Positions 1 to 8,668 are shown, counted from the stretch's first letter. The stretch is 15,590 nt of DNA from Bacteroidia bacterium (GCA_025999115.1 BNWW01000046.1:1-15590); one strand, 5' to 3'. The notes: generated by a model from the sequence alone, not told the origin. Made by a program: numbers and translations.

Positions 1-1
1 T

Positions 2-622
2 TTGTATTTGTTGGGCGATATTTTCGATTTTTGGTTTGAATATAAAAAAACGGTTCCGAAAGGTTTTATCCGTTTTTTGGGGAAAATAGCCGAAATGCAC
101 GACCAAGGTATTGAAATTCACTTTTTTACCGGCAATCACGATGTTTGGATGTTTGATTATTTTCAAAATGAATTAGGAGTAATTGTTCATCGGGAGCCGG
201 TTCGGACGGAAATTGCCGGAAAGATGTTTTATTTGGCGCATGGCGATGGTTTGGGCGACCGTTCGTGTTCATTCCGGTTGATTCGCGCGATTTTTCACAG
301 TCGCTTGTGTCAGTTTTTGTTTCGTCATTTTATTCCTTCGCGTTGGGGTATCGGCTTCGGTCATTGGTGGTCGAATCACAACCGGAAACACGATGTGGCG
401 GCCGATCTTCCCTATCTGGGCGAAGAAAAAGAACATTTGGTTTTGTATGCCAAACAATATTTGCAGCAATATCCCGATACCGATTATTTGCTTTTCGGTC
501 ATCGGCACATTGTGTTGGATTTGCAACTGAACCGTCATAGCCGGATATTGATTCTCGGCGATTGGATGCGGCATTTTTCGTATGCGGTGTTTGATGGAAG
601 GGAGTTGGTGTTAATTTCGTAA
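2..622 (+). CDS. lpxH: UDP-2,3-diacylglucosamine hydrolase (LpxH-like), 5' end missing
   Basis: Partial gene: the reading frame is open from the window edge, so the true start lies upstream. About 206 residues are visible, against roughly 250 for family members. It is a calcineurin-like metallophosphoesterase. Visible metal-binding motifs, numbered from the first in-window codon, are GDIFDFW (5-11), GNHD (44-47), HGD (80-82) and GHRH (166-169). The N-terminal DxH motif would be off-window. The GDIFDFW signature and spacing fit LpxH, which cleaves UDP-2,3-diacylglucosamine to lipid X and UMP in lipid A synthesis at the inner membrane. The coding strand is rich in T and G, unlike the C-rich start of the next gene. 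The alkaline phosphatase gene starts 26 bp downstream, so co-transcription is possible. A related metallophosphoesterase of other specificity is the main alternative. Confidence 0.78.
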   Translation: MYLLGDIFDFWFEYKKTVPKGFIRFLGKIAEMHDQGIEIHFFTGNHDVWMFDYFQNELGVIVHREPVRTEIAGKMFYLAHGDGLGDRSCSFRLIRAIFHSRLCQFLFRHFIPSRWGIGFGHWWSNHNRKHDVAADLPYLGEEKEHLVLYAKQYLQQYPDTDYLLFGHRHIVLDLQLNRHSRILILGDWMRHFSYAVFDGRELVLIS

Positions 623-648
623 AGAGTTTCTATAAAATATTTCAAAAT

Positions 649-2280
649 ATGAAAAAAATTAATTTGTTATTCGTTTGTTTTTTTGTTTTTGCGACTGTTC
701 TATATGCCCAAGACAAACCTATCAAAAACGTGATTCTGCTGATTCCCGACGGCACTTCCCTCGCCGCAGTTTCCGCTGCCCGCTGGTACCAACGCTACAA
801 TCACCCGGAAATCACAAAGTTACATCTCGATCCGTATTTATGCGGAACTATTCTAACGCATTCTTCCAATGCTCCTATCGGCGATTCTGCGCCCACTACG
901 TCCTGCTTTATGACGGGGTATCTCAGTCGCGCAAGTTGGGTTTCGACTTATCCCAAAGCCGATCCGAAAAACGATTTGATTCCCATGGATCCGTCCAAAG
1001 CATACCAACCGTTGATGACACTTTGGGAAGCCGCCCGCATCACGCAAGGCAAATCCGTAGGCTTGGTTTTTACCTGCGAATTTCCGCACGCAACGCCCGC
1101 CGATTGTGTGTCGCACACTTATAATCGCGGTAAATACGATTGGATTGCGCCGCAAATGGTTCACAACGGCATTGATGTTTTGATTGGCGGCGGCGTACAA
1201 TATTTAAAACCCGAAATGAAAACCGAATTGGAACAAAACGGTTACGGCGTTTTCTTGAATGATTTATCGAATTTCAAAAATTATACGGGCGATAAAATGT
1301 GGGCTTTGTTCGGCGAAACGGATATGTCGTTCGATATTGACCGCAATCCCGAAATCGAACCGTCGTTGGCCGAAATGACCCGGACAGCCATCGAAAAACT
1401 CTCGAAAGACGAAGACGGTTTTGTCTTGATGGTGGAAGGAAGCAAAATCGACTGGGCAGCGCACTCCAACGATGCCGCCGCCATTATTACCGATGTGCTG
1501 GCTTTCGACGAAGCTTGCGGTGTGGCTTTCGATTTTGCCGAAAAAAACGGCGAAACATTAGTCGTAGCCGTTCCCGATCATGGAAACAGCGGATTGAGCA
1601 TCGGTTCAAAACGTTGTCCGAATTACGGAACGCTCACGAAAGACGAATTATTTGCCGGTATTTCAAAATTCAAAACAAGTATTCCCAATTTAATCAACCG
1701 GTTACAACAAACGGATGCGTCCAAATTAAAAGCAACGGTCTATGAATTAACCGGAATCGATTTATCAAAAGAAGAACACGAACAACTGCTTCCGCTGACC
1801 AAATCGGGACATAACGCCCTTTCGCCCACCGAACGAATGAAAGGAACCGATTGGACAAAAACGCTTTCCAAAATTCTAACCAATCATACCTGTTTCGGCT
1901 TTACGTCCTACGGACACACGGGCGAAGAAGTCTTCTTGGCCGTATTCGACCCTACGCCGAATCGCCTGACCGGCCATCATACCAACATCGAATTGCATCA
2001 TTATTTGCGTAATTCATTAGGATTAAATTCGTTGGATGAATTGACTGAACAATATTTTGCCAAACATACCGACGTTTTTGCCGGATACGGTTATTCGATT
2101 AAAACGAAAAATCAACAACCGGTTTTGGAAGTCAAAAGCAAAAAAAATAATCTGGAAATCCGCCCAAACACCAACATCGTTTTACTCAACGGAAAAGAAA
2201 CCAGATTGACAACGGTGGTAGTGTATGTCGATAAAAATAATACGTTTTATTTGCCGGAATCCTTGCGCGAATTATTGTGA
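649..2280 (+). CDS. secreted alkaline phosphatase (PhoA family)
   Basis: 543 residues. A signal peptide of about 20 residues (Lys-Lys, hydrophobic core, VLYA then Gln) directs it to the periplasm or beyond. The alkaline phosphatase active site appears complete: PDG with Asp34; GDSAPTT with Asp79 and nucleophile Ser80; PHATPA (146-151); [12 protein letters not shown] with Glu263, Asp268 and His272; PDHGNSG with Asp310 and His311; and GHTGEE with His423. It should hydrolyse phosphomonoesters to release phosphate, using zinc and magnesium. It follows the lpxH-like gene by 26 bp and its TGA overlaps the GTG start of truA. No Pho-box-like sequence was seen in the 26-bp gap, so control would be from further upstream or indirect. 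Family assignment is firm; the natural substrate is not known. Confidence 0.93.
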   Translation: MKKINLLFVCFFVFATVLYAQDKPIKNVILLIPDGTSLAAVSAARWYQRYNHPEITKLHLDPYLCGTILTHSSNAPIGDSAPTTSCFMTGYLSRASWVSTYPKADPKNDLIPMDPSKAYQPLMTLWEAARITQGKSVGLVFTCEFPHATPADCVSHTYNRGKYDWIAPQMVHNGIDVLIGGGVQYLKPEMKTELEQNGYGVFLNDLSNFKNYTGDKMWALFGETDMSFDIDRNPEIEPSLAEMTRTAIEKLSKDEDGFVLMVEGSKIDWAAHSNDAAAIITDVLAFDEACGVAFDFAEKNGETLVVAVPDHGNSGLSIGSKRCPNYGTLTKDELFAGISKFKTSIPNLINRLQQTDASKLKATVYELTGIDLSKEEHEQLLPLTKSGHNALSPTERMKGTDWTKTLSKILTNHTCFGFTSYGHTGEEVFLAVFDPTPNRLTGHHTNIELHHYLRNSLGLNSLDELTEQYFAKHTDVFAGYGYSIKTKNQQPVLEVKSKKNNLEIRPNTNIVLLNGKETRLTTVVVYVDKNNTFYLPESLRELL

Positions 2281-3014
2281 AACGCTACTTTATCTATTTG
2301 GCATACAACGGGAAAGACTTTTGCGGTTGGCAAATTCAACCCAATGGAACGACAGTGCAGGAAACGCTCGAACACACTTTGGGCGTTTTGCTGCAACAGC
2401 CCATCGCCATTACCGGAGCCGGCCGAACCGATGCCGGTGTTCACGCCCGTTTGATGGTCGCCCACGCCGATTTACCTATTGAACCCGAAGAAACTGCAAA
2501 TTTGACGGACCGTTTAAATGGGATGTTGCCCAAAACCATAGTCATTGATAAAATCGTTCCGGTTCGCCCGGATGCTCACGCCCGTTTCGACGCTGTTTCG
2601 CGCACGTACCAATATTATATTACCGGCCGGAAGAATCCTTTTCAATACGAATTAAGCTATAAAGTGAAAAAATTGCCGGATTTGGAAACAATGAACCAAG
2701 CCGCCCGTATCTTATTCGATTACAGCGATTTCACAAGTTTCAGCAAACTGCATACCGGCGTCAAAACCAATAATTGCCGCATCATGCACGCCGAATGGAC
2801 GATGCAAAACGATTGTATGGTTTTTACGATTCAAGCCGACCGCTTTTTGCGGAATATGGTGCGATCGATCGTCGGCACATTGTTGGAAGTGGGCAAAGGC
2901 AAATTATCGTTAGACGGTTTTCGATCGATCATCGAAAGTAAAAATCGTTGTAATGCGGGGACTTCCGTACCGGCGCAGGCTTTGTTTTTGACGGGAATTG
3001 ATTATCCGGAGTAA
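2277..3014 (+). CDS. truA: tRNA pseudouridine(38-40) synthase TruA
   Basis: 245 residues, the normal length. TruA isomerises uridines 38-40 in the anticodon arm of many tRNAs, in the cytoplasm. The family signature GRTDAGVHA lies at residues 49-57 with catalytic Asp52. The N-terminal [15 protein letters not shown] stretch, the RTYQYYI segment and the [17 protein letters not shown] stretch are typical. The start is GTG at 2277: it overlaps the alkaline phosphatase stop (sequence GTGA), and it gives exactly the expected N terminus, while no ATG nearby does. The overlap suggests translational coupling to the phosphatase gene. A housekeeping tRNA enzyme has no evident functional link to phosphatases, so the arrangement is probably just compact gene packing. 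Confidence 0.95.
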   Translation: MKRYFIYLAYNGKDFCGWQIQPNGTTVQETLEHTLGVLLQQPIAITGAGRTDAGVHARLMVAHADLPIEPEETANLTDRLNGMLPKTIVIDKIVPVRPDAHARFDAVSRTYQYYITGRKNPFQYELSYKVKKLPDLETMNQAARILFDYSDFTSFSKLHTGVKTNNCRIMHAEWTMQNDCMVFTIQADRFLRNMVRSIVGTLLEVGKGKLSLDGFRSIIESKNRCNAGTSVPAQALFLTGIDYPE

Positions 3015-3017
3015 GAA

Positions 3018-3035
3018 TCGTCATATTTTTGTCAT
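3018..3035 (+). promoter_or_regulatory. Pho-box-like direct repeat upstream of the TonB receptor gene
   Basis: GTCATAT occurs at 3020-3026 and again at 3031-3037, exactly 11 bp apart, just after the truA stop. Aligned to the enterobacterial PhoB consensus (CTGTCATAWAWCTGTCAY), positions 3018-3035 match 14 of 18 bases, including both complete GTCA cores. On the same 11-bp register, weaker half-sites could follow; the last, TTGTGAT at 3073-3079, ends 10 bp before the -7 element. The E. coli consensus may not apply unchanged in Bacteroidota, so this is a candidate operator, supported by the phosphatase genes on both sides. Confidence 0.5.
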
Positions 3036-3089
3036 ATCTTTTTTACCAATCCTTTACAAGTCTTTCGCTTCCTTGTGATAAGTTAAGAA

Positions 3090-3097
3090 TACTTTTG
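3090..3097 (+). promoter_or_regulatory. Bacteroidota -7 promoter element before the TonB receptor gene
   Basis: TACTTTTG fits the Bacteroidota -7 consensus TAnnTTTG, 22 bp before the ATG at 3120. No TTTG -33 element is present about 19-21 bp upstream, which would fit an activator-dependent promoter. Confidence 0.55.
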
Positions 3098-3119
3098 TGC
3101 CGTTAAAAAACTATAATAA

Positions 3120-5912
3120 ATGCAAAAATTATTATTGACGGCTACATTCGTTTTTCTTTCAATGGGATTAATCGAAGCTGGTGTAGTGAAGGGAATTGTG
3201 AAAGATGCCGACAACGGCGAAGAAATCATCGGCGCCACCGTTTTTATGAAATCGCAGCCTGCACGAGGCGCTGCAACGGGATTGGACGGCTCGTTTGCGC
3301 TACACATCAACAATAACGATTTCCCTCAAACGATTGTAGTTAATTATTTGGGTTACAGACCTACCGAAGTGGAAGCGCGGATTGCCGACCAAGATGTGGA
3401 AGTTTTGTTAAAACCGGAAGTGGTGGAATTATCGACCGTCGTTGTTTCCGCCGAAAATCAGGGAAAAAGCGATAGTAGTGCGCGACTCATCGAAAAATTA
3501 GCCGGCAATGTACTGAATGTCGTGAGCGCCAAAGCCATCGAAATGTCGCCTGACTTGACGGTGGCTAACGTTGTTCAGCGCGTGTCGGGCGTTACCGTAG
3601 AGAGGGGCAGCAGCGGCGATGGGCAATACGCGATTCTCCGGGGAATGGACAAGCGATACAATTATACGCTGGTAAATGGTGTGAAAATCCCAAGTCCCGA
3701 TAACAAAAACCGTTTCGTACCATTAGATATTTTTCCGTCGGAATTGCTTGACAGATTGGAAGTTACCAAAGCGCTAACGGCCGATATGGAAGCCGACGCT
3801 GTGGGTGGCGCCATCAATATGGTTATGAAAGACGCGCCCCGCGAAATGCAATTGACTGTCAATCTGGCCACCGGATACAACGCTTTGTTTTTCGATCACG
3901 ATTTCAAATATTTTGACAGAACCGCCATTACGGCAGTATCGCCTTTTGAGAAATACGGCGAAGGCTATCCCGCCAAAGTACAGGATTTCTCGACCAAAAA
4001 CCTGATTTTGGAATCGGAAAAAGCCAAGCCTTCTATCTTCGGCGGCTTCTCGTTCGGCAACCAGTTTTTTAATGAAAAACTTGGAGTAATCGCTGCATTG
4101 AGTTATCAAAACAGCTATCGCGGCAACAACAGCCTTGATTTTGATTTTGTTACAGCTTCCAACAATGCTTCCAATCTGCCGGTTTTGACCAAGAAAAACG
4201 ACCGTTTTTATTCGGAACAGCAAACCCGCCTGGGCGCTCATTTGAAATTGGATTACGAATTGGGAAATCATAAATTCCAATGGTACAACGCTTATATGGA
4301 TTTCGGCAATCAGCAAGTCCGCGAAATTGCGACAATCGACCTTTCGCTTGATTACAAGCCGCATGAGGGCAATTATTCGCTTTCGCAGGATACGCGAATG
4401 CGATGGAATCGCCAACAAATTATCAACAGCACCTTGAAAGGGGAACATTCGTTCGGAAGTTTAGGCATCGACTGGTCGGGTGTGTGGTCGCAGGCGCAGA
4501 ACGAAACGCCCGATAATATGTTTGTTTATCTGGCTTCGCGGGTCAATCATTTTACGCCTAATCCGCTGTCGGTGGTGTCGTCGTCGGGCGGTTCGGGTGG
4601 AATCAAACGCCGGTGGGAACATAATTCCGACGAAGATTTGGCGGGTTATCTGAATTTCAAATACAAGATTCAGGCAGGAGAAGCCGATATTAATCTTTCG
4701 GCCGGCGGTATGTATCGCGACAAGCAACGCACGAGTTTCTACAATCAATATAATTTCAATCCCTACGACCCGGCGAAACCGGAAGGGCAGCAAAAGAACT
4801 TAATACAGGGGAGCGACTGGCAGACTTTTGACCAAATCAAGTTAAGCCTCGAAAATCCGCACGGCTCTACCGGCGACCCCTTGAATTACGATGCTTCCGA
4901 GAAAATCGGCGCGGGATATGTGCAGGGCAAAGTTGAAATCAATCAAGTGCTTGTAACCTTGGGCGTTCGGGCGGAAAATACGGCGCAGGGCTATGTCCTC
5001 AAACATCCGGTTGCGGGAGTTACAAGCGATAGTACGCAGCGTTATACCGACATCTTGCCGAGCCTTCATCTCAGATATTCGCCGCACAAGGATATGAATT
5101 TGCGGGCGTCGTATTACAAATCGATCAACCGGCCGAGTTTTTTTGAGATTGTGCCTTACCGCATCATCAACGAGGAATATCAGGAACGAGGCAATCCGAA
5201 TCTCAATCATGCCGTCGCTCATAATGTTGATTTGAGATATGAGTATTTTCCCCGTCCTTCGGAACAGTGGATGGCGGGTGTATTCTACAAAAACATTGAA
5301 AATCCAATTGAAATGGGGATTTTCAGCGAAGGACAGAATACTTATTATATGCCCTCCAATTACGGTACGGCCAATAATTACGGCGCCGAGATTGATGTTA
5401 CGAAATATTTTCGGTGGTTTGGCGTAAAAGCCAATTATACCTATACTCATTCGCAAATTTTAACTCAAAAAGTGAAGAATATTGAGAATCCCGACCCAAG
5501 CGCGCCTGACAGAATCAAGCAGATTTTTGTTGAGCAGAATCGTCCGCTGAACAATCAGGCGGCGCACGTGACCAATCTTTCGCTCCTCGTCAAAGAGAAC
5601 GGATGGGACGGGCAACTCGCTTTTTCCTACACCGGCGAACGGCTCTACGCTATCTCGCGGTTTCAGGACAACGATATATGGCTGGCGGGATTTATGCAAA
5701 CGGACGTTTCGATTGAAAAAAGTTTTAAAATGGGGCTTTCGATTTACGCAAAAGCGTCGAATTTATTGAATGCGCCGATGGTCAGGTTTCTTAAAAAGCA
5801 AAATTCGTTGAACGAAAACATTCTTGAATACGAAACTTTCGGAAACGGGACGTTAATTCGCCGCGATTATTTCGGACAAACATTTCAAATTGGGTTGAGG
5901 TATAAATTATGA
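3120..5912 (+). CDS. TonB-dependent outer-membrane receptor with carboxypeptidase-regulatory-like N domain
   Basis: 930 residues. Signal peptide of about 20 residues (GLIEA then Gly). A carboxypeptidase D regulatory-like beta-sandwich spans about 21-100 (VVKGIVKDADNGEEIIGATV...LDGSF), followed by a TonB-box-like ELSTVVVSAE (103-112). The plug domain is about 120-240, with VQRVSGVTVERG, ILRGMDKRYNYTLVNG, VPLDIFPSELLDRLEVTKA and the AVGGAINM signature. The rest is a 22-strand-type barrel ending FQIGLRYKL. The plug resembles the TonB-Xanth-Caul type more than SusC, and no susD follows. It should import a substrate across the outer membrane using TonB-ExbB-ExbD energy. The preceding Pho-box-like site and the downstream phosphatase suggest a phosphorus-containing substrate, which is inference. 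A lipoprotein gene follows after 55 bp with no obvious promoter, so they are probably co-transcribed. Confidence 0.92.
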   Translation: MQKLLLTATFVFLSMGLIEAGVVKGIVKDADNGEEIIGATVFMKSQPARGAATGLDGSFALHINNNDFPQTIVVNYLGYRPTEVEARIADQDVEVLLKPEVVELSTVVVSAENQGKSDSSARLIEKLAGNVLNVVSAKAIEMSPDLTVANVVQRVSGVTVERGSSGDGQYAILRGMDKRYNYTLVNGVKIPSPDNKNRFVPLDIFPSELLDRLEVTKALTADMEADAVGGAINMVMKDAPREMQLTVNLATGYNALFFDHDFKYFDRTAITAVSPFEKYGEGYPAKVQDFSTKNLILESEKAKPSIFGGFSFGNQFFNEKLGVIAALSYQNSYRGNNSLDFDFVTASNNASNLPVLTKKNDRFYSEQQTRLGAHLKLDYELGNHKFQWYNAYMDFGNQQVREIATIDLSLDYKPHEGNYSLSQDTRMRWNRQQIINSTLKGEHSFGSLGIDWSGVWSQAQNETPDNMFVYLASRVNHFTPNPLSVVSSSGGSGGIKRRWEHNSDEDLAGYLNFKYKIQAGEADINLSAGGMYRDKQRTSFYNQYNFNPYDPAKPEGQQKNLIQGSDWQTFDQIKLSLENPHGSTGDPLNYDASEKIGAGYVQGKVEINQVLVTLGVRAENTAQGYVLKHPVAGVTSDSTQRYTDILPSLHLRYSPHKDMNLRASYYKSINRPSFFEIVPYRIINEEYQERGNPNLNHAVAHNVDLRYEYFPRPSEQWMAGVFYKNIENPIEMGIFSEGQNTYYMPSNYGTANNYGAEIDVTKYFRWFGVKANYTYTHSQILTQKVKNIENPDPSAPDRIKQIFVEQNRPLNNQAAHVTNLSLLVKENGWDGQLAFSYTGERLYAISRFQDNDIWLAGFMQTDVSIEKSFKMGLSIYAKASNLLNAPMVRFLKKQNSLNENILEYETFGNGTLIRRDYFGQTFQIGLRYKL

Positions 5913-5967
5913 TGAACAACTCCTATAAAAAAGATAACAATTTTAATACAACAATATTTAATTTTTT

Positions 5968-7557
5968 ATGAACAAGAGAATGAAAACATTCAAATTTTTG
6001 TTGCCGCTCCTGATGGTTGCAACAGTAGTTTTTACAAGTTGTGAGAAGACGGAAGAAGATTTTTCCGTCAAAGGAATCACGTTAGACAAACCGGCTCTGA
6101 ACCTGAAACCGGGTGCGGAAGAAGTTTTGACGTTTACGATTTATCCAGCCAACGCCGCTAACAAGGCTGTTACGTGGAGTTCCGACAATGAAGCCGTCGC
6201 TACCGTATCAGCCGACGGTAAAGTTTCGGCAGTCAAGCCGGGCAACGCTGCCATTACGGTAACGACGGTCGATCGGAACGAAACCGCCACCTGTTCCGTT
6301 GTCGTATCGCTGAACGACCCGATTACCACAAGCGGAAACGTGGAAGGCGTTTGGCCGAAATACTCAATCGTGAACGTAACCGGACATTTGAACATTCCCG
6401 CCGGAAAATCATTGACGATTGAAGAAGGCGTGGAAGTAATCGTCAGCGACGCTGCCGTTGATGCGAGCGGAACGAAAATCGAAATCATCGTAAACGGAAA
6501 CCTTTATAGCAAAGGTACGGCTGAAGCGCCTGTCCTGTTTTCAGTTACACCCGCGAAACGGACTTCTGCCAATGCTTTCGCCCGTTTTTGGGGAGGAATT
6601 ATCGGGAGCGCAACTTGCGGCGCAATGTTGCTGCAACACACCACCGTCGAATATACGGGTGCAGTAACTACGGTCAATTCGCCGTCGGTAACGGCCGGAC
6701 TTTTCAAGCCCGCAGGCGGCGAGGCGATGGTAGCTTTCAATACCAACAATCCCGCAGGAAAATATGTAGTCCAAAATTGCACCTTCCGCTACACCGGCGA
6801 AGACGCGATTTATGTGCAGGGTGGCGATTGTATTTTCTCAAACAATACGTTCTATGCTAATGGGGAAGCGGGCGGCGAAGCTATCAACGTGAAAGCGGGA
6901 TGTACGGTCGATGCTGCTTTCAACCTGATGTACAGTCCCAATACCAATGCGTTGAAACTTTCGAGTTCGGGACAAGACCCGACCCGCCACCAAGCCTTGA
7001 TTAAAGGCTACAACAATACGATTATCAATGCAGGATGGCGACGCGACCCCAACAAGCCCAAAGGTGGTTCGGTATGGCTCGAAATGGGTTGTTTGGTGGA
7101 AATCTACAACAATCTGATCGTTAATTCCATGTTTGCCGTTCGTCAGGACGGAGCGAACTTGCCGGACGACAACAGCCAAGTCAATCACAATTTTTATGCT
7201 TCGGGAACGCAGCAAAGTTCCGTATCTCAACATATTGCCAACGGAACGGTTACTGCATTCGACGGTTTCAAGGCCGGCGTTCAGAATATCGTTATCGGCG
7301 CGAATGACAAGGTTGGGCAATCGGCGGGCGACAACGATCCTCGTTTCGTTGATTTTCCCTATACTACCAATCCTCTTTTGAGTTATGATAATTTTTCCGC
7401 ATCGTGGAATTTCCATCTTCAAGCCGGTTCGCCCGCTTTGACGGGTGCGAAAACCGATTTTGAGCCTTATTTTGCAGCGACCGGAATAACGATTGCGGGT
7501 AAAGAGTATAAATCGCCGCGTCCGGCATCTTATTTTGGTGCGTTTGGTGCGAATTAA
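5968..7557 (+). CDS. Big_2 plus right-handed beta-helix lipoprotein, probably surface exposed
   Basis: 529 residues. An N-terminal lipobox FTSC places the lipidated cysteine at residue 25. It is followed by EKTEED, an acidic patch like the lipoprotein export signal of Bacteroidota, so the protein is probably on the outer surface. Residues about 36-114 form a Big_2 (bacterial Ig-like) domain: LDKPALNLKPGAEEVLTFTIYP, VTWSSDN, VATVSADGKVSAVKPG. Residues about 120-490 are rich in short strands and Asn-turns (GKYVVQNCTFRYTGEDAIYVQG, CIFSNNTFYANGEAG, EIYNNLIVNS), typical of a parallel beta-helix. No catalytic residues could be assigned. A second ATG at 5980 (residue 5) is an equally plausible start. 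By position it may be the receptor's surface partner, in the place SusD holds in other systems. The exact function is unknown. Confidence 0.85.
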   Translation: MNKRMKTFKFLLPLLMVATVVFTSCEKTEEDFSVKGITLDKPALNLKPGAEEVLTFTIYPANAANKAVTWSSDNEAVATVSADGKVSAVKPGNAAITVTTVDRNETATCSVVVSLNDPITTSGNVEGVWPKYSIVNVTGHLNIPAGKSLTIEEGVEVIVSDAAVDASGTKIEIIVNGNLYSKGTAEAPVLFSVTPAKRTSANAFARFWGGIIGSATCGAMLLQHTTVEYTGAVTTVNSPSVTAGLFKPAGGEAMVAFNTNNPAGKYVVQNCTFRYTGEDAIYVQGGDCIFSNNTFYANGEAGGEAINVKAGCTVDAAFNLMYSPNTNALKLSSSGQDPTRHQALIKGYNNTIINAGWRRDPNKPKGGSVWLEMGCLVEIYNNLIVNSMFAVRQDGANLPDDNSQVNHNFYASGTQQSSVSQHIANGTVTAFDGFKAGVQNIVIGANDKVGQSAGDNDPRFVDFPYTTNPLLSYDNFSASWNFHLQAGSPALTGAKTDFEPYFAATGITIAGKEYKSPRPASYFGAFGAN

Positions 7558-7579
7558 AACAAGCTTGTCAAACTACTGT

Positions 7580-7674
7580 GTCATTCCCGCGCAAGCGGGA
7601 ATTTCCTGAAAATCGTTAATGACTAATCTGCTATTAACGGATTGCGGGGGATTGCGGGGTAAGCCCGCAATGAC
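7580..7674. repeat. two-hairpin REP-like or MITE-like element
   Basis: Two perfect 8-bp stems: ATTCCCGC (7583-7590) with GCGGGAAT (7595-7602) around a GCAA loop, and ATTGCGGG (7651-7658) with CCCGCAAT (7664-7671) around GTAAG. The ends are the inverted hexamers GTCATT (7580-7585) and AATGAC (7669-7674). ATTGCGGGG is tandemly duplicated at 7641-7649 and 7651-7659. No T-run follows either stem, so a strong intrinsic terminator is unlikely. It sits between the beta-helix lipoprotein and phosphatase genes and could affect mRNA stability or read-through. Confidence 0.6.
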
Positions 7675-7693
7675 GTATTAAAAACAAAATACA

Positions 7694-8638
7694 ATGAAAC
7701 ATTCTATTTTTGCAACATTATTACTGATTTCCATTATCGGTTGTACAACTAAGCAAACCGATGTCATTCACTATCCCCAAACCGCCGACAACGCCCTCAA
7801 CTTTATCGTCGCCAACGATTTAGGTCGCAACGGCTATTACGAACAAAAATCAATCGCCGCCATCATGGGCGATTACGCCGAAAATGCCGACGTCGAATTT
7901 ATCGCCGCCGCCGGCGATGTGCATCATTTTAACGGCGTGGCAAGCACATCCGACCCCTTGTGGACAACCAATTATGAACTCATCTACACGCATCCCGATT
8001 TGATGATCGACTGGTATGCCATCTGCGGCAATCACGAATACCGTGGAAACACCCAAGCCGTCTTGGATTATTCGCACATAAGCCGTCGCTGGATAGCCCC
8101 TGCAAAGTATTATACCAAAGTTTTTGAAGCCGGCGACAGCGCCAAGTGCTTGCTCGTCTTCATCGACACCACGCCCATGATTGACAAATACCGCGAAGAA
8201 TCGGACGAATATCCCGACGCTTGCAAGCAGGATTTTGAAAAACAGCTTGTTTGGATTGATTCGGTGTTAGTTCGTTCTTCCGAAAAGTGGAAAATCGTCA
8301 TCGGCCATCATCCCGTTTACGCTTATACGAAGAAAGACGATAGCGAGCGTAGCGATATGCAAGCGCGATTGGCTCCTATCTTGGAGAAGAACGGAGTGGA
8401 TGTTTATTTTTGCGGGCATATCCATAATTTTCAGCATATCAAGCCGGCCGGTTCAACGGTGGAATATGTAGTCAATTCCGCCGGTTCGTTGGCGCGGAAG
8501 GTGGAGGCGACGGATGGCACTGTGTTTTGTAGCGACAAAGCGGGGTTTACGTTTTGTTCGGCGACGGATAGTGAGTTCCGGTTTACGTTTGTGGATGGGT
8601 TTGGGACGGCGGTTTATAGTTATGGGGTAAGGCAGTAA
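7694..8638 (+). CDS. acid-phosphatase-like metallophosphoesterase lipoprotein
   Basis: 314 residues. A lipobox IIGC puts the lipidated cysteine at residue 17. The following TTKQTD has no acidic patch, so the protein probably faces the periplasm. The calcineurin-like metal site is visible as NDLG (41-44), GDVHH (74-78), GNHEY (112-116), GHHPVY (204-209) and GHIHNFQH (241-248). Order and spacing match tartrate-resistant acid phosphatases, but the tyrosine of the purple-acid-phosphatase GDxxY motif is His78 here. It should hydrolyse phosphoesters. Only the repeat at 7580-7674 separates it from the lipoprotein gene, and no TAnnTTTG element was seen, so it is probably the last gene of the receptor operon. 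Codon use changes near the 3' end, from GCC-rich to G/T-rich with few C, from about 8480 on. Confidence 0.9.
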   Translation: MKHSIFATLLLISIIGCTTKQTDVIHYPQTADNALNFIVANDLGRNGYYEQKSIAAIMGDYAENADVEFIAAAGDVHHFNGVASTSDPLWTTNYELIYTHPDLMIDWYAICGNHEYRGNTQAVLDYSHISRRWIAPAKYYTKVFEAGDSAKCLLVFIDTTPMIDKYREESDEYPDACKQDFEKQLVWIDSVLVRSSEKWKIVIGHHPVYAYTKKDDSERSDMQARLAPILEKNGVDVYFCGHIHNFQHIKPAGSTVEYVVNSAGSLARKVEATDGTVFCSDKAGFTFCSATDSEFRFTFVDGFGTAVYSYGVRQ

Positions 8639-8668
8639 CTATCGGCATCCGTTGTCGGCACGTTTAGG

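Noticed and set aside
3774..5699. Long minus-strand frames opposite the TonB receptor gene
   Set aside because: They follow from the codon pattern of the real gene; no domain, signal peptide or start context supports them.
3120..7557. SusC/SusD-type glycan uptake pair
   Set aside because: The receptor plug resembles the TonB-Xanth-Caul type, and the following lipoprotein is Big_2 plus beta-helix with no SusD-like helical features.
7567..7584. Second Pho box before the phosphatase gene (two GTCA cores)
   Set aside because: The cores are 13 bp apart rather than 11, and the second is the end of the palindromic element at 7580-7674.
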